DNA of 64,000 bases from Symbiodinium natans (Eukaryota; Sar; Dinophyceae; Suessiales; Symbiodiniaceae): NCBI GenBank assembly GCA_905221605.1, contig CAJNDS010002750.1, positions 124,001 to 188,000 on the forward strand, read 5' to 3'. Position 1 is the stretch's first letter. Each line of letters starts with the position of its first letter. Below the pieces are notes generated by a model that made no database searches, was not told where the DNA came from, and saw only the letters and a program-made list of their open reading frames with translations. The translations under genes and the position numbers were made by a program. Positions 24,828 to 35,900 of this stretch are shown here, piece by piece.

Positions 24828-27800
24828 TCACAGTATCTTCAGCTGTGCGTTAGGGCAGCCAGCTTCTGCCTGCAGAAGAGCTGACACACTTCCAACACTT
24901 AGAGTCTGAGAAGCCCGAGAAGCCTGCCGACAGTAAGAGCGCGAGGAGTCAAGAAGGTTGCCAGAGAATCAGAATCTTGGCCATCACTTCCATGCCTTGC
25001 TCTCATCGAAGAGCTTCTGCAAGCCTTCCATGTACACCTGAGCTGCAGCATGACACATACATACTGATACATACCTGAGCTACTTTGAGCCATTTTCAAG
25101 AGACTTCTCATCATTACTACCGTTGTCCAGCCTTGTGCCAGTGGTCCACATCCTCGTTGGTGGGAGATTCTATCTGCGGCAAGTCAATTCCTTGTCCGAC
25201 CTCTCGGGGTTGAAGGCAAGGTCCCCTGTTGCCGTGCAAAGACAAAAGAATATACGGGTTGACGCATGTAAACACGTGTTGAGCGGGTAGAGTGCAGGCA
25301 GCCATGCAATGTCCATTGATACAAGACACTTGAAGATCTACTTCCTCACTAGCGGACTTTTGGGTGTGCTTCTCTTGCCGACAAGCAGCATAAGTCAGCA
25401 GCTTACTCTGTGGTCGGGGAAGGAAAGGAAGAACAGGCCAGCCAAAGAATGCCACCGCAGGGACATTGTTCCGAGCCTGAGGAGTTGGAGCCATACCCAA
25501 AGAGTGGTGCACCGCGGGCACTCAGTAGATTGGATGGCGACCTAAACCTCTATTACCCAGTAACCATTGCAAACAGTTTCTCGCGACCTCTCGAGTGGCC
25601 GTCGCAGGTTAGCGTGTTCTACAGGGGCAGTGCTGATGCGGGCTATCACGGGAGAGGGCGATTGAAAGCTTCCGATGCCATGAAGTCTAAACAAGGACCC
25701 ATAGTTTTACCTCGCACACCCCGGACCGTAGCTCACGCAATCCAATCAAAACATGACCCCCTAGAGTGTCTTGCTCCTTCAAGCGGGGCGTGTGCCGCCT
25801 TTCCCTTGCCTACATACGAGCATATTTCATGCTAACACATGGGTAGTTTAGGAGATCCAACTGTACCTGTATTCAAGTTGTGTCAGCAAGCAGTTTTGGT
25901 GTTCATACATTTCACCATTCTTAACGAGCCTTTTGCCCACTAACGTTTTACCATGCACATCATGATTTGATTCAGTACTGATGCGCTGACTCGGTCTAGC
26001 CTAATCATCCACACCCCACATCTTATGCGATCTGAAATTCAAAGGTTGGAACACACGTGTTAGATCGAAGTGTTGGTTTTCGCTGCGTTTGAAGTATATA
26101 CTGTAAAGCCCAGATTTTCCATTATTCGTGCTCATACTCGTTAAGACGCGACGACTCTCGGGGAGCTACAAAGGTGTGCAAAGGGAAGACAACAGGTCGC
26201 TCATGTAGTCTTGAGATTTGGTACTCTTTGTGGCTGGTTCGCATGCTTGCAAGAAGGTCTGTAACGTAATGTAACGTAAGCGCTCACAGTGGCTAGTCAA
26301 GGCAGCCTGATGAAAGACTCGAAGTTGACTGACATAGCACTGCACCGATGCTGCATCAACATGTCAACAAGCACTTGGGTCCCTCGCGATCTTCATTCGC
26401 AAAGCCTTCATGCCGCGGAACGTATAATACCTTGGCGCGGGAAGTCATGGTCAACCACAGTGGCTGCACAGGTGAGGGTGTCATTCTGTGTTCTCCGCGC
26501 GACCTCACATCATGCTGAGGTTTGGTTCTTCTGCAAGTCCGCGAAGCAGTCGTGATCTCGCTTGCAGCAAAGTCGCGTCTGGCACTCTCCAAAAGTGTAA
26601 ACAGGATGGGCGCGGTATCCGAACCTCGCTGTTGCTTTGCCCATGTGGGGACTCATTTATTGTGTAGCTTGTTTCAGGCTCACATGCAGGGCAATGGAAC
26701 GTAAGAAAACTGTGTCAATGGGGTCGGGCTGCACGAACCGAGAACAAAGTCACGAGTCAGGAAAAACGGGGCGCCGTGAACCTTACAGTTAAACCGAAAC
26801 TCTAAACCCTGTGGCGTTCCTGAAGCAAGAACCTAAAATGTCTAAATTAGCCCGAGTCATACTGTGATTCGGTTCTTAACGTAATGCTGCTACAAGATCA
26901 TTGAAAAACATACGAAGGACTACTGACCTTGCCCGTGCTTATTCCTGATTTGATTAGAATTAGATTTGAGTAGGATGTGTGCTGAGTTCCACGAAGTTGC
27001 ACACATCCGCACACCTTTGCAATCAGCAGCCTGTGCAATCTGCTAAGAGAAACTGGTAAGAGTGTTTTTTTTTTTGCTGCGGGTGCTTTTTTGTTGCGGG
27101 TGCGGGGCGCGCTTTTTTTTTGCTGCGGGTGCGGGGGCGCGCTTTTTTTTTCTGCGGGTGCGGGGGCGCGTTTTTTTTTTTGCTGCGGGTGCGGGGGCGC
27201 GTTTTTCTTTTTGTTGCGGGTGCCGTGGGGGCGCGTTTTTTTTTTTTTGCTGCGGGTGCGGAGCGTTTTTGCTGTTTTCTATATATTTTACTATGAAAAC
27301 CTCTATTTTCTCTAATTTTTAAAGGGAAATCCTCTTTCTTCTCTATATTCGAATATGAAAACCTCTATTTTCTCTACATTTAGTATGAAAACCTCTAGTT
27401 TTTCTAATTTCTCTATACTTTAATACGAAAACCTCTATTTCTCTATATTTTATAACGAAAACCTTTGTTTCTCTCTATTTTGGTCTATATCGTCATAGTT
27501 TTCCTCTATATTTAATGAGGAAGACATGAGACAGGAATACATGAGAAAATAATTCTCTGTGTTATCTCAATATGCGACTTGCAATTACAAGTGTCTTTGT
27601 TCCTCTTGTCCTATTTTAATGGGAAGCCTATTATTTTCTCTGTCTCTGAATAGGCAAACCTCCATTTTCTTAAAATTTGAACATGAAAACCTCTATTCTC
27701 TATCTTTGAATATCAAGACCTCTACATTTTAATATGAAAACACTTTGTGTTTTTGCTATATTTTCGTCAAGACATGAGAGAGGAATACATGAAAAGCTAA

Positions 27801-30207
27801 TTCTCTATATTGCCATAAGAGCACATGCATTATCTCTATCTGTGACTCGTAGACAACAAGTGTTTTTGTTCATGTCTCATAACACAAGCTCTATTTTCTC
27901 GATTCTTTACTAAGAAAACGTTGATATCTCTATTTTTAAACCGAAAATTCAACTTCCACTATAAGGTCTGAATTTTCGCAGGAAAGCAAGCATATATTCC
28001 GTCTTTTTTCAGGGGGGTTGGGGGCTGCGCAGACCGCCGCATTTGAAAACACAATGCTCGCATCATTGGTTTGGAAGGGATTCGTAAGCTTTGAAGCAGG
28101 CTTGCCGGCTAAAAAAGCGGGGGGGTTGGGGGTGGCGCAGCCCCCCCCCCATTTGCAAACACAATGCTCGCATCATCATGGGTTTGGAAGGGATTCGTAT
28201 GATTGAAGCAAGTTTGCCCGGCTAAAAAGCGCAGCCCCCCGCGGGGGGGAATGCTCTCACGATGGGTTCGGAAAGGATTCATTTGCTTTGAAGCAAGCTG
28301 GCATGGCTTTAAGAAGCGGGGGGGGTTGGGGGGGGCGCAGCCCCCCCCCCATTTGCAAACCCAATGCTCGCATGATAGGCTTGAACAAGAAGCGAGCTGG
28401 CACGGTTTAAAGAGGGGGGGTCGGGCGGGGTGCAGCCCTCCCTCCACCGTTTGCAAACACAATGCTCGCATGATGGCCTTGGGAAGGATTCATGCTTTGA
28501 AAACGCTTGCACAGTTTAAAGGAGGGGGGGGGTTGGGGGTGGGGATGGGGAGGCAATTGCAATACAAATGACCTGGGGGGTGGGGAGGAAGGGGGGGGGC
28601 GCGTTTTTTTTTTTGCTGCGGGTGCGGGGGCGCGTTTTTTTTTTTGCTGCGGGTGAAGGGGGCGACACGCGCCAGGTCACTCACTCACCGGGGCGGCCCC
28701 CGAAAAAAAGCACCCACAGCAAAAAAGCACCCACAACAAAAAAAAAACACGGGTTCCAACTGGTACTGCTAAAGGCAAATGCCCGTCAAGGCTCCGCAGG
28801 CAGTACTTGATGAAGCCTTTTCTGTTGCGAAGGACACAAACGTCCTCACACACGATGGCACATTGACATGGCACCGATACCTGTGCAAGCGAGTGCTGAA
28901 TGCTTGTCCTTTCCATACTCGAAGGCGACAGCATCCAAAAAGCCACCAGGTATAAATGAGATCTCAGTTAAGAAGCAGCAACTGCTCACGATGGCGGGTC
29001 ACCAAAAGGCACGGCTCTGCAAAATCAAGTCTTTCACAAAAACAACTTATCAGGTTCCGCCGTCTGCTTTCATTCAAGAAGCATTGACACCTTTCGTCAT
29101 GTGGAGTTTGAAGCCTCGCAGGCTGTCAATGCCCAGCGCATCAGCACATTACAGACAAAGGGCCTCAGACGAATGGCTACGGCTACGGCAATAGCATGCA
29201 GTGCATGCAGTAGCTGTCCTGCGTAGTTTCCTTCCACTGGTTAAAGCTCCCGGGTTGGGCCTTCCGGGTCGCAGGCTTCGATGGCCCTGTCCTCGGGTCA
29301 TTTGTGGTTCTGCGCCGGCGATTGCTCTCATTACGTTAAACATAAAGTTGAAACACTGGCCTTTCGTTGTCTGGAAGACGGCTCTATACTGCTCTAGATT
29401 TTTCTGCTTTAGTAAAAAGGCACCCACACTGTCCGCGCAATTACTTGGAATGCAGATGGCCTCGGCTTCGTAGGCCTCGCTCATCAGCCGAAAGCCGGGG
29501 TTCTTGTGCCTGCGACAAGCTGCGCAGTAGTCGCAAGATACTCCAAACTGGCCCAAACGAACCCTAAAACCTATAATCCCAACTACACAAACCAGCCCTG
29601 AGCACTAGAACTACTCCGAAATTGCCACCCTGGCCTCAGGGTGGGGTCACACAACCATGCAACACGGGTGGCCGCGCGCATGAAGTCCGGGTTGAAGGTG
29701 CCGTTGATGGTGAACCCTGCTGAGAGGCAGCCTGGCAAGTGCTGGCGCAAGTGCTGGCTGAAGCGGAAGTGTAGGGATGTATCGCGATTGATGGTTGCCA
29801 TGCCAAGGAGCCGTGTGGGTGGAAGCCGAAGAAGCTCTTCGTGGGTCGGATGTCATGCAAGGCACCTCGAAGAGCTGTCTCAGTGTAGTAGTCCTGTGCG
29901 GATCTTGGTATCGGACATCGGGCGTAGCAACGTAGCGACGTAGCTGCAGCAGATAGGCATTGACACACAGTCCCGCGGTGCCTTTGCCCATGTGCTGACA
30001 TAGTTGAAGAGCCAAGGCCTTGGAGAAATGGTTCCTCGGCTGAATTTTGCAAGTGTCTGTGCAGCTTGTGGAGGCACGCTGCCGATAACAAGTGTCTACC
30101 CAGCCTACTCGTGTCGAAACGGCAGACCCTACGTGCCTGACTTTGTCCAAGCGACCTGATCGAGTAACGATCCAAGTCAGGAACGAAGCAAAGATCGCAG
30201 CAGCCAT
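24828..30207 (-). CDS. DGAT2-type acyltransferase, copy 1 (15 exons)
   Basis: A diacylglycerol/monoacylglycerol acyltransferase of the DGAT2 family (PF03982), expected in the ER membrane, where it transfers fatty acyl from acyl-CoA to diacylglycerol in oil synthesis. Exons: 30156-30207, 29973-30034, 29812-29893, 29635-29731, 29462-29509, 29261-29286, 29083-29114, 28909-28962, 28795-28844, 26577-26624, 26388-26430, 25390-25476, 25132-25200, 24996-25037, 24828-24869. They sum to 834 nt and 277 residues, in frame throughout. Motifs: catalytic FFGFHPHG (HPHG 63-66), AGFTINGTFNPDFM, RHKNPGF, FIPGGF (PGG 138-140), RNRKGFIKY, HPVYTFGE (174-181), NNVPAVAFFGWP, IDLPQIESPTNEDVD, VYMEGLQKLFDE. The ATG follows an in-frame stop, and copy 2 has the same start context (GAGGCAATGGC). 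The N-terminus is short for the family. Most donors are GC or GA; only intron 1 starts with GT. The exon 5/6 join is ambiguous by a few bases. Substrate (DAG or MAG) cannot be told from sequence. Confidence 0.93.
25477..26387. other. Intron 11 of DGAT2 copy 1, 911 bp
   Basis: The intron between the exon ending LRMKI and the exon starting ARNNVP. It holds no recognised gene. In copy 2 the same intron is 3,192 bp and contains two transporter genes. Confidence 0.85.
27063..27270. repeat. Tandem T-run plus GC-rich repeat, unit about 30 bp
   Basis: Six to seven units consist of a run of 6-12 T followed by gctgcgggtgcgggggcgcg or close variants. Homologous units occur at 28,598-28,660, and reverse-complement versions (cacccacagcaaaaaagc) at 28,696-28,750. 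Confidence 0.93.
27280..27960. repeat. A/T-rich degenerate repeat
   Basis: Variants of gaaaacctctattttctcta recur irregularly through about 680 bp. The base composition is sharply different from the GC-rich repeats on either side. Confidence 0.85.
28012..28545. repeat. Tandem repeat, unit about 100-110 bp, G-rich
   Basis: Five to six units begin with a G run plus ttgggggtggcgcagccccc and continue with catttgcaaacacaatgctc, gcatcat and a ggaaggattc-like block. Units begin near 28,012, 28,120, 28,228, 28,317, 28,415 and 28,524. Spacing varies and no reading frame is conserved. Confidence 0.9.
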
Positions 30208-31559
30208 TGCCTCATTTGGTCAACTGGTTGCTTGATCACAAATGGCTTCTAACGGACATTTTATTTAGTTGTGCAACTAGCATTTTAAATACATGTTCTG
30301 AGGCACTTAGTAGCGCAAATACAGGTACCTTAGTTCGCTTGGTGAACATAATTGGAGGTTGGTTCCACAACTTAAACTAATCATACTACCAAAGCCTGTG
30401 AATTACAAATCTCGCAAAAATGCTTCAAAAAACAAAACGGCTGTCTAACAAACACATAATTGGCTAAAGCGAGACCTCAGTTTTGGATGTCGAGCAGGAC
30501 TTGGACGCGTAGACTTCCTAAACCCTTCAAAACGCAGCGGACTAATACCGCGTAACCAGAAAGAAGAATTCATAACAATGGCTCACAAAGAAACCGGGTA
30601 TATGGGTAGCAACTAACGCACTGTGGCTACTTGGGAGCAAACATCCCACGCGCCCCACACGCAACTAGTGCGAAATTGAATTCTGCAGCGTTTTCTGTTC
30701 GTAGCCTTGTCAATTCTGATTCTGTGCCATGCCAGGCTGGTTCCTGAAGGCGGCTATCGCATTTCCTGAATCTGGTTCCCAGAACGTTGCCTTCGCTTCC
30801 TGAATGTTGCTGCTCTGATCGACGCAGTGGCCAGTTGAGTGGGCACGCGAGTTCACTCGTGACTGGCCCAACCATTAATCGAAGCCTTCAGAGCCTGTGC
30901 TGTCTGTATCGGCTGCCAGATTGGCAGCTGAAGGAGGTGTTCCCCCCTGTAACGCGACTGTATTGCAATCCTTCCTAGAAGAGCCGACTTTCAAGAAAGT
31001 ACTCACCCTCTGTACAACTCACTTACAACAATCGTGAAAAGGGAACCTAGAATTCGGACTGGGCTAGTTCCCACAAAGGCGCGAGAGGCCATCGGGAATA
31101 GATCAAGCAACAGTCTGCGTCCTTCTGCCCCCCATCATCGCGATGTTGGTAGCAGACTGTTTTCGGTCACTGAAAGTCGGCTTCAATCATGTCCACGTCT
31201 AACTGCAGACGTGAAGACCGCTGCCGCAGATTGTCATTTCTTACATGCGCGTAATGCACAAGAGTTCTGGAAAACTGAACCTCTGCCCTGGCTGTCATGC
31301 AGATGTCTCTATATAATATATGTATACAAGTACATACATTTGGAGACAGAGAGAGAGAGAGAGAAAGGCAGAGAGCGAGGGAGAGAGAAAGAAGGAACAA
31401 AGAAAGACAGGCAGACAGGGAGACAGGCAGACAAACAGTGAGAGAAAGAGAGCGAGAAAGAGCTCCTCTAGTTTCGTATGGAGTTGCGTGTTTGCATTTT
31501 CTAGTCATGCATGTGTACAGATTCTTTGGCAGTTTACAGTGAGGAAACCTTTCTTAACA
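30208..31559. other. Intergenic; GA-rich microsatellite at 31,345-31,470
   Basis: This lies between gene X copy A and the start of DGAT2 copy 1. It is AT-richer at 30,240-30,600 and contains a gagagaga-rich tract. It presumably includes promoter/trans-splice acceptor sequence for DGAT2 copy 1, but no specific site can be named. Confidence 0.5.
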
Positions 31560-32123
31560 TCAAACAAGGAACGATGCCATCATGGGCCCTTGCAGCCATG
31601 CACAAGACGAACACGCACAGAGCCTTGGCTGAAATTCCTTCCCTAGAATCATACATGGAATGCTGAGCACTCTCCGTCTCCAACACAATTCGTGCAACAG
31701 CAAGCTGTAACATCTCGACTCAATCTCACTCCGAGGAGCGGGGCGCAGCGACTTCGGCCCGGCCATCAGTCCCACTCCGGCTCCTGAAAGGTGAAACTGA
31801 CGGGTTTCTTTGGACTCGTCATGACTTGTCCAGATGTCACAGGACGGCAAAAACCGTCCGAGGCCGAGACCCATGGAGGCCAGCAAGCCTTTGGCTCCGA
31901 AAGGAGCACCCGCGGTCAGTAGGGAGCCGAGTAGCAGGCCTCGCACAAAGGAGCCGCGCCGAAGACCGAATCGTGGGTTTCAAGTCTCCACTGTCCAACG
32001 TGCTCCCTAAGCTTTAAAGGGATTGGAGTCCACCGGTCTGCCCTCCTCCATCTGGCCTGGGGGAATGACCCAGGCAGGGACGATGATAAGATGGGCGAGG
32101 AGCCCCTTCGTCCATGACTTCAC
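31560..32123 (-). CDS. Gene X copy A: small Gly-rich hydrophobic protein (3' exons)
   Basis: Three exons conserved with copy B at 41,938-42,393. Exon 32,057-32,123 (after cccgag) reads VKSWTKGLLAHLIIVPAWVI then PP. Exon 31,859-31,939 reads LLLGSLLTAGAPFGAKGLLA then SMGLGL. The exon from 31,783 reads AGVGLMAGPKSLRPAPRS and stays open to a stop at 31,560. Phases join (CCA G/GC CTG; CTC G/GA GCC), with GC and GA donors. The product has two or three Gly/Leu-rich hydrophobic stretches and a basic tail, suggesting a small membrane protein. The family is not recognised. In copy B the frame stops one residue after the shared PRS, whereas here it runs about 50 residues further, so one C-terminus may be altered. 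The 5' exon is not established. Confidence 0.6.
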
Positions 32124-32980
32124 CTCGGGTGCATAGCTCCTAGGCCCACCGAGCAACCGCGCAGCCGCCGACAACCAAAGATGGTAAGGCAGTGCCAAGC
32201 GTGCGTAAAGGTGTCTACACAGACTGCCATGCACGCGGTCCTTCCAGCTTGCCCTATCCCGCCCTCGCTCTGCACTTGCCAACAAAGCCATGACAGATGC
32301 AGGATGATGCATTCCTTTTGCTGCACACCTTTAAAAAAGGAAAGTGCACATAGTGCCATGTTCGGCTAAGAAAGCTAAGACCGATTGAAACGAAGAGTTC
32401 ACATAAGCGTAGTGTCGCATGTGCCGGCATGCAAGGATGGTGCTCGATCGAAAGCCTTGCACGAATTGTAGATGAAGAGGATGTCAACCTCTCGGCACAT
32501 GCTCCTTCCTACAGCAGCATTCAAAAGGGCCCATCTGCTTGAATGCCGATGCTGAGCAGGGATGACATGGAGAAACCCTAGACGCTTGCAAATCTCCACC
32601 AGATGAAGGATCAAAAACCTGGCAGCAGGACAAGCCACACAGAGGGCATCCTTTCCAGCAGCATAGGCACAAACAGTTCTGAATTCTGTACCCACCTAAG
32701 CCCAGCCTGGATCCTTCCCTCAAGTCAACAGCCAACTCGAAGTCACAAAATCGATTCGTTCATAGAGCCCTATGGCTTGGAAGGTGCGTCTCCAGGTCTC
32801 ATGGGCCGAAGGCCGAAGGCTTGCAGTGTGGCCATGCCGGCCATTCCGCCTTTCGGCTGAAACTTTTATGGCCGGGCCTTCGCGGGAATAAGAAAAGTGG
32901 GCAGCTCGTCCACACACCCTGACACTTAAATTGGCGAAGGCATTGTACTTGGAGAATTCGTTTCGGAACGAATCAACATT

Positions 32981-35900
32981 TCACAGTATCTCCAGCTGTG
33001 CATCAGGATAACCTGCATCGGCCTGCAGAAAGAGAAGCACAAAACTCTGAGGATGTAAGAAATGACCGCACACAATGTCACAAGGTTGGAGGAGCGTAGT
33101 TCTGCATCGCTGTTGCAGCGCTGGTGATCTGCCTTGCTCTCATCGAACAGCTTCTGCAAGCCATCCATGTACACCTGGCAGCGCAGTAGCAAACCAAGAG
33201 TGAGGGCAGACGATTGGGCTTGAGGCGCTCACGATGTCCCGACTGTTACCCGCTGAGTATCTCTGTGGCACCCTGCCTTGTGCCAGTGGTCCACATCCTC
33301 GTTGGAGGGAGATGGGATGTGTGGAAGGTCGATTCCCTGTCCAACCTGTCAAGGTCAACACATGCTCCACCTGCAGAGCACATCACTTCGTTGGAAGGCT
33401 GCTTTCTGAGCTCGAACCTCAAAACACAGTTGGCATACTCTCAGACCGCGAGTGCGTCTTTGCCGTCAAGGCGCGTAAGTGTACAACCTCGACTGCGGCC
33501 GCGGCAAGAAGGGCAGCACGGGCCAGCCAAAGAAAGCAACAGCCGGCACATTGTTCTGGCCCTTGGCGGGTAAAAAACTATGTCAAGAACTGCACTTTCA
33601 ATTTGCTTCGGCCAATGTGAACATTGACATGCTGTTGACATGCTTAGACCGTCTCAACCTACACAAGTCCTTTTTATCGCCTAAGCCTTGTAAGCTCAAG
33701 CGTTGTCGGTTGAAGACTCCTCGCTGGAGTAGTCAAAGTAGGTCCCATCTGCCGTGCTCTTGGCGAGCAGCGGGGCCAGCGGGAGCGGGGCCCCCCGGGA
33801 AGCAGAAAGAATTTCCCGGAGCTCCCGTAGCCGATGCCACTTATCAGGGTCAATGCCACCCATGTCAAGCACTGCGAAGGTGTCTGGGGGCAGGTCCGTG
33901 GCATAGTTCACGGGCGGATACAGTGCAGAAGTGGCTGCATAGGACCGTAAGGCTGTAATAGCTAGACCAAGCTGACAGACGCAAGTGATGAAACCAGTGA
34001 GAATTTTGACGGAGACATATGAGGGCATCACCCAGCTTTCACCCTCAAAGTCTTTTCGCACCAGCTTCTGCAACACTTTTTCCAACAAGCGTGTCAACAG
34101 CATCTGCCACACAACGAAGTGCTCCATTGCATTCACATTAGCTTGCGTTAATGTATCAGAGCTGATGGACTCCGTCATAAGTGGGAGGAGGCACTTGAAG
34201 CACCACAGGCCGAAAAGGGTACTTACGGTCGCCACAAACCCACACATCTTATCGATCTTGGCGAAGATGCCGGACTGAGCATAAGGCTGGTTGAAGGAGT
34301 CAATCAGCCCGACCACAGGGAGGATCACCACGAACTGTTGTAAGCCAAACACAAAGAAGCGAAGATGCCAAAGTTTAACTTTTCGCGCACAGCAGCTCCA
34401 TCCAAAAATGCAACAGAGAGGCGGTTTCCCATAAACTGGTATCGGCTCTTCTGGCAGATGCGTGACGATTTGCTTCTGGCTGCCATTGAGAATGAATAGC
34501 AACTCAATGATCACGTTCACGGATAAGGCCAGCTGACATGTCCGCAGCAGGGAGAGAAGCTCGGCAGCACCTGGCAAGAACATCTGCAAGGCCGCCGTCA
34601 CGGAAAAGGTCAAGGGCATAAGCAAGAGCACTATCACTCGGGTTGCCTGCAAGCTTCAAGACATCCACAGGGGGGTATGGGTCATGCGGCCACATAAAAA
34701 TAAGCGGAAAGCTTGCTGAGCAACTTAGGGTCTCGGGCACCGAATGACGAGATCAGCTCCTCGTCTCCAAAACCCTGCGCTCTGGCAGCTGCGATGTGCC
34801 GCTTGATGTTGTAGACAGAGATGCCAATGGCCAGGGCGGTGCTAGCAGTGCCAACGAACCAAAAAGCGAGAAGGCACGCAGGTGGGTTTTCGTACATATA
34901 CAAGGCATTGGACTGTGTGAAGCCATTCGTCTTAGGGGCCGCTTGCGCCATCCACACTCGACGCTGGCGCTACCTTCGAAGCCCTGCATGAGCCAAGCAG
35001 CTGCTTCGTCATGCTTCCGGTGGTTTGTCTTTGCTGCGTCTTCTCTCACCGCCAACCCCGCTTGCGACAGTTCACCAAACATCGAAACGATTGCAGTACC
35101 CTGGCAGCCTCAACGATGCCAGCACAATGCAAATATCTCACGGTTCAACACACCTGGTCACCCGCTAATGTTTGTAAACGCAGCCTTTCAAATCAAATTG
35201 TAAGAGCCGACGGCAGCTGCTCAAACCGTGGGACAAAATTGCAGCTGATGAGACTGACACTTTTGGTCAGATTCAACACAGCCTGCAACATCCTGCAACT
35301 GCAGCCGATTGCACCCGTACCTAGATTGGCAGCTAAACACACACATTCACATGCTCACTGGCAGCTCGTACTTCTGACGAAGAAGTATCAACTGCTTTTG
35401 GCTTCTTGTCGGGATCAATTCCACCCATATCAAGAACAGCCATGGTGTCTGGGGGTAGGTCCGTAGCAAAGTTCACTGGCGGATACATTGCTGGTCCAGC
35501 TTCATAGGCACGCAGGCCGAGATGGGCAAGGTAGAGCTGAAGTACACAGGTCAGGAAACCTGCAACAACTTGAAGGAAGAGCGTGTTTGGCATTGTCCAA
35601 TTATTGGCATGAAGATCGGTCTTCAAAATCAAGGGCATGATCTTGTCCATGACCTTAGAGAATAGCATTTGCAGCAGCAGGAACTGCTCCATGGCATCCA
35701 GCGTGCTCTTTGAAGCAGCACGTTTCTGGATGGACTCCGTCATAAGTGGAAGGAGGCACTTGAAGCACCACATGCCGAACAGTGTACTCAAAGTCACCAC
35801 AAGCCCGCATGCCATGTCGATCTTGGCGAAGATGCCAGTCTCAGCATAGGACTGGTTGAAGGAGTCAATCAGCGCCACTACAGGGAGGATCACCATGAAC

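Larger units (their letters stand above)
26625..28794. other. Expanded intron 9 of DGAT2 copy 1, 2,170 bp
   Basis: The intron between the exon carrying RKGFIKYCL and the exon carrying FGYRAHPVYTFGE. The same intron in copy 2 is only 158 bp. Most of the extra length is repeat: T-run/GC-rich units at 27,063-27,270, an A/T-rich cctctattttct repeat at 27,280-27,960, about 100-bp G-rich units at 28,012-28,545, and T-run/GC-rich units again at 28,598-28,660 with an inverted version at 28,696-28,750. Confidence 0.85.

Noticed and set aside
24401-24853. 150-residue plus-strand frame
   Set aside because: Antisense to the last DGAT2 exon and its downstream region, with no motif; treated as a shadow.
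28012-28545. Regularly spaced repeat that could suggest a CRISPR array
   Set aside because: Units are about 100 bp, spacing varies, no short constant repeat with unique spacers exists, and it lies in a eukaryotic intron.
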